A stretch of DNA of 14,275 bases from Poronia punctata (Eukaryota; Ascomycota; Sordariomycetes; Xylariales; Xylariaceae): NCBI GenBank assembly GCA_022579005.1, contig MU401951.1, positions 1 through 14,275 on the forward strand. The letters are read 5' to 3'. Shown here one piece after another: positions 8,831-14,275 of this stretch. Under the pieces are notes generated by a model. The model was not told the origin of the DNA. It made no database searches and was given only the letters and a program-made list of their open reading frames with translations. The translations under genes and the position numbers were made by a program. Every line of letters begins with the position of its first letter. The stretch's first letter is position 1.

Positions 8831-9330
8831 TATTATATAATCTTGTTTTTAACGTTGTTAAAGTAGGCTTTAAGCTTATTTGCATTGTATAATAAAAGCA
8901 AAAAAAGCGTAGGTGTTTTTAAAATATAAAAAATTACCTTGCTAATAAGGGTTTAGATTTTTATAGACCTAATAAACTTTTTTTCTATTGCTTTTTTAAA
9001 GCGTATTGTTGTACTACTTAAAGTTTAGTTAATTTTAGTTTTTAAGTATTTTTATATAAAGGCTTTAGCTTGCAAGTATTTAACAATTAATACTTTAGCT
9101 ATATTAGTATTTTATAAAATACTTTAGTACTTATAAGTGTACTAATTTTTAAAAAAAAATAGATTTACTAAGCTTATAAGTTTTGCTATAAGCTAGTAAA
9201 TATTTTCTTTTATAGTATAATAAAAGTAAGCAGCTTTTATTAAAAATTAAATAGCCTAGTTACTTTTTTTAAAATTAAGATTATTAGCTATGTTGTTATT
9301 ATTGTTTAATAGCTTTTTAACTTTTATTTT
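8831..9330 (-). pseudogene. Aspartic protease relic of inner element
   Basis: This segment lies between the zinc knuckle and the integrase zinc finger. Recognisable parts are TTIRFKKAIEKK (about 9021), IKIQTLISKVIFYIL (IK*T in the sequence, about 8955) and a Leu run followed by YNANKLKAYFNN (about 8889-8854). These match the fungal copia pattern 'FG.G...S.GTI...TP.G..TFHV...TPFLL...D.D..G.YFNN'. The catalytic DTG could not be located. It has fewer in-frame stops than most of the element. Confidence 0.75.
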
Positions 9331-11470
9331 TTTATACTTTTAAATATATGCATTAATGTTGTTAGCAATAAAAATATTATAATTTTTATATGCTATAATA
9401 TATAAAATATAAGCTTTGTTCTTTTTTTTTTTTAAATAGTTATATAACTTATAGTTTAGCTTTTTGTATATAAAGCATTGTTATATAGTATGCTACTTAA
9501 ACTACGCTGCTTAAAAAGTAAATATATAAGGGGTAGGTTTAAAAAAAGTAAATTTACTTCTTTTTAAGTATTTTTTTATATATTGTTTAAATAACTTTTA
9601 AGCTTAATTATAATTATACCTTTAGTTAATATAGTTAATATTAGCTAGTTTTTTATATGTTAAGTACTAAATTGTTTATTTATTAGTAGCAACTTATATT
9701 GCTGCTTATAAGTTAAATATTAAAGCTTTGCTTATTGCTTTTTAAGCAATAAGCGCTAGCTTAAGCTTAACAACTTTAATATATGCTTATATAATAGTTG
9801 TATATAAAAAGATCTTATTATTAAATTTTAGTTTTAGTGCTTATTATATAAGTTAAAGTTTATTAAATAATAATTTAAGCGCTTTTAAGTTAAACTTTTT
9901 TAAGTTTTTATTTTTAATTTATATAAAAGTTATTATAGTCTAATTAGTTTAATACTAGTTATAGTTAATATAGGTATTAAAATATACGTTAAGCGCGTTA
10001 TATATTTTATTTTATTTTTTTATTAATTTAATATAATTAATATAGTATTGCTTTGCACAATTTTAAAAGATTATTAAGAAAATAGCATAGTACTGCGTTA
10101 AATAAAAACTAAGTCTTTTATACGTAGTTATAAAAATATATATTTTATTAAATAAAATATTATATAGTTATCTTATATAGTTCTAGTCTTTTTGCTATAT
10201 TTTATTAAATGCTATAAAAAGCTCCGGCTTAACTTAGTTTAAATAAACTAGCTTAAATAAAAGCAAGTTAATAGCACCTTTATATAGTGCTAGCATTAAT
10301 ATTTAAAATGTTTTTATATAAAAGTTTCTTATGCTATACTTTTAAAAATATATATTTTTTTAAAAAAAAGTTGCTAATAAGTATTAGCTATTGCTATACT
10401 TTTAGCTATAAAGCTATTGCTATTAATAAAGTTTAGTATTGTTTAGCAAGTTTATTATACTAAGTACTAAAAGTTAATTTTGTCTTTTAATAAAAAAACA
10501 TACTTTTTAAAGTTATATTTAGTATAAAAAGTTCAGCTATTAGTAGTATAACAAAGTAGGTGTTTTTATATAAAAACAAGCTACCGGTGCAGCTGCAAGC
10601 ATAAGTGCCGGTATAGTTGCCAATATAAGCTTTGCTACAAGTATAAGTGCAGTTATAAGTGCAAATATAAGTATAGGTATAAAAACAAGTGCAAGTCTAG
10701 GTATAGGTTAAATAAAGGTTAATAGTTATAAAATAAGTAAGTATTATAATATAACTAAAAATACTATTATAAATTGTATAGTAGCTGCAAACTATAAAAA
10801 TTTTTTTAATTTCCCTACGTACAAGTTTTTTTTAAAAGTAAACATAAAAACTTTTTTTTAAACCTAGTTTTAAAGCTTTTTTTAAAAGCTGTTTTTAACT
10901 AGCTTAAAAATATTTTAGTCTTAACTTTTAAAATCTGCTTAATAATTACGCGCAAAGCTATTTATAAAAAGTTTACTATTTTATACGTAGTTATACAAGT
11001 ATTTAGCTACGTACGTTATAACTATTTTTTTATTAAATAGCTAGTTAAGCTAAAATTTTGCGTTAAAATAGTTAAAGTTAACATAGTTTCTTTAAACTTT
11101 AATATTAACGTTTAAACTTGCAAAAATATTTTTGTATATAAAAGCATAAGGACCTTAAGTACTACTAGTAGTGTTCCTAGCAGTATAGTTTTTCTAAGCG
11201 TTTAAAAACTAGCTTTTGTTTTTAGCTATTATAGTAGTTTATATAATAAAAAAAAACAAAAAGTATAAAAATGCTTACTTATAAGCTTATATAAGCTGCA
11301 CGTTTTTTGTTTAAAAAAAAGCAAAGCTTAAAGTAATATTGCAAGATTTAAAAAGAATCTCTTTATATAAAGCGTCTTGTAAAGCAGTGTTACTTTATAT
11401 AATAATATTTTAAAAAATCTTATTTATTAAGGTGCCTTGCTAATCTATTGTTAATAAATAATAACATATG
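9331..11470 (-). pseudogene. gag relic of inner element, with zinc knuckle
   Basis: The knuckle lies at 9477-9436: Cys at 9477 intact, TAC/TAT at 9468, 9453 and 9438 replacing Cys, Cys and His, giving the same C-X2-C-X4-C-X4-H spacing as the outer element. A Pro/Thr/Ala-rich linker at 10707-10581 is in the same frame. From there to the leader near 11.4 kb I see only weakly protein-like sequence in this frame, with no motif, so the gag start is uncertain. The 10581-10707 and 11340-11440 parts are less mutated than the surroundings. No product is possible because of TAA/TAG codons. Confidence 0.68.
10581..10707 (-). repeat. Degenerate 6-bp-periodic repeat encoding a Pro/Thr/Ala-rich linker
   Basis: On the plus strand short units such as AAGTGC, ATAAGT and GGTATA recur about every 6 bases. 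In the gag frame on the minus strand they give alternating Pro/Leu, Ala, Ile and Thr, consistent with a Pro-Thr/Pro-Ala dipeptide repeat partly changed by C-to-T. It keeps more G+C than neighbouring sequence. Confidence 0.65.
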
Positions 11471-11474
11471 TTAT

Positions 11475-11494
11475 TAAAAATAATAACTAATTAG
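11475..11494 (-). promoter_or_regulatory. Probable primer binding site region of inner element
   Basis: Directly downstream (minus strand) of the inner 5' LTR the sequence starts CTAATTAGTTATT. The first eight bases equal those after the outer 5' LTR. TTAG may be a RIP form of a TGG-type tRNA site; the tRNA cannot be identified. Confidence 0.35.
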
Positions 11495-11904
11495 TGTTAG
11501 TTTTTTTACTAAAAAATAAGAAGTACTTTGTTTTTTATATGTATAATAAATGTATATAGCTAAAAACTCTATTCCTTTATAAAATAAAAAAATAAAGCAA
11601 TAAACAATATATAAAATAAATAATAATAAATTTTATTTTTTAAATTAGTTTTGTATAATTATTTAAGTTTTAAGTTAGAAATTGTAGCTAAGGTACAATT
11701 CCTTTTTATATTGTCTTTGTGCAAAGCTAACTAATTTAATTAAAATTAAAAGGGCTAAGAAAACTTTACTAGTATTTAAGCTATAAGTTAGCTACTATAT
11801 AGCTAACAAGTGCTTTGTTTACTTAGTTAGGTCAGCCTAACTCCTGTAGCCTTAGCGGCTTAAGCCGCGTTCTCAGCTGTAGTGTTGTTACCAATATTCT
11901 AACA
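11495..11904 (-). repeat. 5' LTR of inner element
   Basis: Partner of 4401-4810, 410 bp, no gaps. On the minus strand it starts TGTTAGAATATTGG, like other copia LTRs, and ends CTAACA. Its outward end (about 11700-11904) retains clearly more G/C than the left copy, for example the GGCTTAAGCCGCG block near 11857, while its inward end is more mutated. Confidence 0.97.
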
Positions 11905-11909
11905 AAAAG
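11905..11909. repeat. Target site duplication of inner element (right copy)
   Basis: AAAAG follows the last CA of the right LTR and matches AAAGG at 4396-4400 except for one G-to-A transition. Confidence 0.8.
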
Positions 11910-12720
11910 CATTATTTTTACCTTTAGTTTACTTTTTAAAAAATTTAACGTTTTTAAAATTAATAATTTTTTAAGCATAAAAGTATTTAAGTTTATTTAT
12001 TTTAACTTTAAAATATACTTAAATATTAAGCTATTTTTATTTTAAATAGTATATAAAATTAAAAGCAAGATTATTTAGCTTTATAAAAAATTATAACTAG
12101 TAATTTAAAGCTATAATAATTATAAAAAAAAGACGGTTTTATGTTAAGCTTTAACTATTTAATAAATAAGTTAATAAGTTATACTTATACTTGCACTGTT
12201 TTTAATTTAAAACTATAACGCTTATAGTAAGCTAAAAAATATTATATAAGTATATATATAGTTAAAAAATACCTTTTTTTATATTATATATATACGTTTA
12301 CTTATTAAACTTAAAAAAAAATACTTTAAAAGTATTATTTTTTAGTTACTTTGCCTTTTTTATAGTTTAGCTAAATTTAGTTTATATTAGTTTTAAACTT
12401 ATTATAAACACTACTAAAATTAACTTAAAATAGTAATATTAACTTATAACTTTTACTTACTATTTATAAAAGGCAAACGTAATAAATTTAGCATTACTAT
12501 AATATAAATAAATAATACTTTATTATTTGCTATATTAATGTTTTTAGCTAAAAAAAAAAGCAAACTTTTTAAAGCTAAATTTAAAGCAAAACTAAAGTAA
12601 TTTTTTAATAAAAAATAAGCTATTAAGTTTAATAGTATAAAAGTTACTTTTTAAAATAAAAAAGTAATCTTTATATAAAAAGGTTAAGCAGAAAATTTAA
12701 CTAAAATCGACTTTGTTTTA
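11910..12720 (+). pseudogene. Reverse transcriptase relic of outer element (continues from 4400)
   Basis: This is the 3' half of the split polyprotein. Joining 4400 to 11910 gives codon GGC and leaves the frame unchanged, giving a 'NKGII' motif like the 'VIITL' of the inner element at the same place. Catalytic positions at 12511-12516 read Asn-Asn (INNTLLFA) in place of Asp-Asp. Other conserved blocks are degraded but alignable by eye with the inner RT, such as the Tyr/Phe-rich region at 12340-12420. No frameshift was seen from 11911 to 13479; stops read were TAA or TAG. Confidence 0.9.
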
Positions 12721-13479
12721 ATTAATGCTTTTTAGCAATATATTAGCTAAAAGGCATATAGTATATATATTAGCAGTATATATTAACTTAAAGCTATATT
12801 TAACTTATTAATAGCTATATAAGTTATTAAACTTATAAAAAACAATATTTAAGCGTTAAATAAGCAAATTAACTAGCAAATTAAAAACAAATACTATAAA
12901 TTAATATATATACTTTTAAACTTAATAAAAGCAAAGCTATTTATTTTTATAAATAGATTATTTGCTAACAATACTAACTTAAGCTTTTAAATTAGTTTTA
13001 TTATTATTTTTACTACTAAATTAATTTTAAATTATAAGTAAAATAAATATAAAATTACTAGCAATATTATATACTAAAACTTAAGTAAATATAAGCGCGT
13101 TACTTAATTTTTTTTTGCTAATAAATTATATAATATAGTTAATAAAGTTAATAGCGCTATTGCTTTACGTACTACTTTATACTTAATTTTTAAAGTACTT
13201 AAATTACTTTTAATTTTTTTAGTACTTTGTACTAATTTTAAATTGCTTTACTAGTATTTTATAAAACTTAGAAGTACGCGTAAAAAACGCTTTATAATTA
13301 ATATAATATTGCTACAAAAATCTTATAAAAAAAGGAAGATTATAAAAGTATATTAAATTAACAAAAAAGATAACCTTGTAAATTTGTTTATAAAAAGAAC
13401 TTTTAACTAAGCACTTAAGTTTTTTATTATAATAAATTAAATATAAATAAAAATCGAGGCAATAGTAAATTGTTTATAA
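12721..13479 (+). pseudogene. RNase H relic of outer element, end of pol
   Basis: Catalytic Asp is Asn at 12952 (LFIFINRLFANNTNLS), the same change as in the inner element. The block RSTRKKRFIINI lies near 13270, and INKKDNLVNLF with intact Asp at 13369 precedes FNQALKFF, the usual end of copia pol ('KDNPAD.LTK..PN.AL'). The terminal motif IEAIVN corresponds to the 'IEGWVN' tail I know from fungal copia polyproteins. The frame closes at TAA 13477-13479, 54 bp before the 3' LTR. Confidence 0.92.
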
Positions 13480-13516
13480 ATTAAAAACAAAAATATAAAA
13501 AAATAAAAATGTAGTT

Positions 13517-13533
13517 AAAAAAAAAATAGCAAA
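13517..13533 (+). promoter_or_regulatory. Polypurine tract of outer element
   Basis: Ten A residues followed by TAGCAAA directly before the 3' LTR. Position and composition fit the plus-strand primer; G residues have probably become A by RIP. Confidence 0.6.
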
Positions 13534-13923
13534 TGTTAAAATCTTTTTTAATACTTTTAACCTTATTAACTATATTAAGACTATTAAAACGCAAATATTT
13601 TATAAATATAAATATTTAGTTTTTTATATATTTATTATAAATTACGTTAAACTTACTTTATTAAAAAAGTATACGCGCAGTATACGTATATAGTACGTAA
13701 CTAGTATATAAAAAGTACGCGTTTTTTATATATTAAATACGTAGGGTATACGTGTTCTTTTTATATTGCTAATAGGTTTTAATTAACTACAGACCTTTAT
13801 AGCTATATAAGACTTGCTAAAAAGAAGTCCTTATAACTTCCTTTTCTTTTTAATTAATTAAGTTAACATAGTACTATAAATAGTAACGTGTTATAATCAC
13901 ATTAACCCCTAGCCAGACTAACA
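13534..13923 (+). repeat. 3' LTR of outer element
   Basis: Partner of 114-503, 390 bp with no gaps. It starts TGTTAAAATC and ends ACTAACA, keeping the CA end lost in the left copy. Its first 187 bp is much more RIP-mutated than the 5' LTR, its last 130 bp or so less. Confidence 0.97.
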
Positions 13924-13928
13924 ATAAT
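13924..13928. repeat. Target site duplication of outer element (right copy)
   Basis: ATAAT, identical to 109-113, directly after the terminal CA of the 3' LTR. Confidence 0.9.
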
Positions 13929-14275
13929 TGCTTATTTTTATAAAAAGCTTTATTAAAATACTTTTTAAGCTTTTTTAAACTAGCGTTAATATTTTTAAAT
14001 AATAGTTTAAAGTTATTTATATTAACTATAAATAAGTTATTATTAAACTATTTTTTTATAATTTATTTATTATAAATAATAAAATGTTTTATAATATAAA
14101 AAAGCTTTATAAAATAATAGCTAATTTTGTTATTATAAAATAAACTAAATATATTTATTAAGTAAAAAAATAATATTATAATATAATATATATAGTATAT
14201 ATATTATTATACTTTTTTAAAAAACTAAAAAGCTTTTTTATAATTTATTTTATTTATAAATACTTAAAAAGCAAG
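13929..14275. other. AT-rich right flank, no gene seen
   Basis: No coding frame, repeat partner or RNA gene was recognised. AAGCTT-containing short motifs recur, and an imperfect AT palindrome of about 40 bp is centred near 14193. The base composition matches RIP-degraded DNA, so it may be part of an older transposon, but there is nothing to identify it. Confidence 0.6.

Larger units (their letters stand above)
4401..11904 (-). mobile_element. Inner Ty1/copia-type LTR retrotransposon nested in the outer pol gene
   Basis: A 7,504-bp element with 410-bp direct LTRs lies between AAAGG and AAAAG duplications. Orientation is minus: gag, protease, integrase, RT and RNase H relics read from high to low coordinates, a polypurine tract (T-run on the plus strand) abuts the left LTR, and the putative primer site abuts the right LTR. 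All pol domains share one frame (codon first bases at coordinates divisible by 3). It resembles the outer element in protein motifs but not in LTR sequence, so it is a related but separate family. It inserted after the outer element, into the spacer between integrase and RT. It is longer than the outer element because of an extra tail of about 1.2 kb (4830-6057). It is inactive through RIP. Confidence 0.96.
114..13923 (+). mobile_element. Outer Ty1/copia-type LTR retrotransposon, RIP-degraded and interrupted
   Basis: Two equal 390-bp direct repeats with TG...CA ends (the left copy ends in TA, a C-to-T change) bound the element, with a 5-bp ATAAT duplication outside. Inside, on the plus strand, are relics of gag with a zinc knuckle, protease, integrase, reverse transcriptase and RNase H. 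Integrase comes before RT, which defines the Ty1/copia order. The element spans 13,810 bp, of which 7,509 bp is a nested insertion with its duplication, so the original was about 6.3 kb. All recognised domains sit in one frame (codon starts at positions equal to 1 modulo 3), broken by many TAA and TAG codons. It cannot be autonomous: catalytic acids are mutated and the frame is riddled with stops. It is older than the inner element, which sits inside it. Confidence 0.96.

Noticed and set aside
1..14275. Mitochondrial or Plasmodium-like AT-rich DNA
   Set aside because: LTR retrotransposons with transition-only divergence, near absence of TGA and Asp-to-Asn changes point to RIP in a fungal nucleus rather than naturally AT-rich DNA.
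1..14275. tRNA, rRNA or CRISPR content
   Set aside because: I saw no cloverleaf with conserved loops, no rRNA core sequences and no regularly spaced direct repeats; all long repeats are explained by the two LTR pairs.

Overview
The window is extremely AT-rich (roughly 20% G+C by eye), with TpA in great excess, CpA/TpG depleted and the triplet TGA almost absent. All differences between paired repeats are C/T or G/A transitions. This is the signature of repeat-induced point mutation (RIP), so the likely source is an AT-rich, transposon-filled block of a filamentous ascomycete nuclear genome. I cannot name the species, and I see no intact gene.

Layout: almost the whole window is two nested Ty1/copia-type LTR retrotransposons, both killed by RIP. 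The outer one (114-13923, + strand) has 390-bp LTRs at 114-503 and 13534-13923, flanked by a perfect 5-bp target duplication ATAAT. Its gag-protease-integrase relic lies at about 525-4400. It is interrupted by the second element and resumes at 11910-13479 with reverse transcriptase and RNase H. The inner element (4401-11904, - strand) has 410-bp LTRs at 4401-4810 and 11495-11904, with a near-perfect target duplication AAAGG/AAAAG. Read on the minus strand, its gag, protease, integrase, RT and RNase H relics run from about 11.47 kb down to 6058. Removing the inner element and one target-duplication copy rejoins the outer polyprotein in frame between integrase and RT.

In both elements the whole polyprotein stays in one reading frame with no frameshift that I could find; damage is by substitution. 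The in-frame stops I read are TAA or TAG, and the catalytic acidic residues of integrase (D,D,E to N,N,K), RT (DD to NN) and RNase H (D to N) are lost in both copies. The two elements belong to the same fungal copia clade (same domain order and recognisably alike motifs) but have different LTRs, so they are different families.

The one part the copia model does not explain is a tail of about 1.23 kb in the inner element (4830-6057), between the end of pol and the polypurine tract. It is absent from the outer element, accounts for the size difference (7504 bp against about 6301 bp for the outer element without its insert), and is distinctly richer in G+C (locally 35-47%) with many CpA/TpG left. 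It may be a captured sequence, an accessory ORF or a long 3' UTR. The flanks, 1-108 and 13929-14275, are AT-rich with no recognisable gene.
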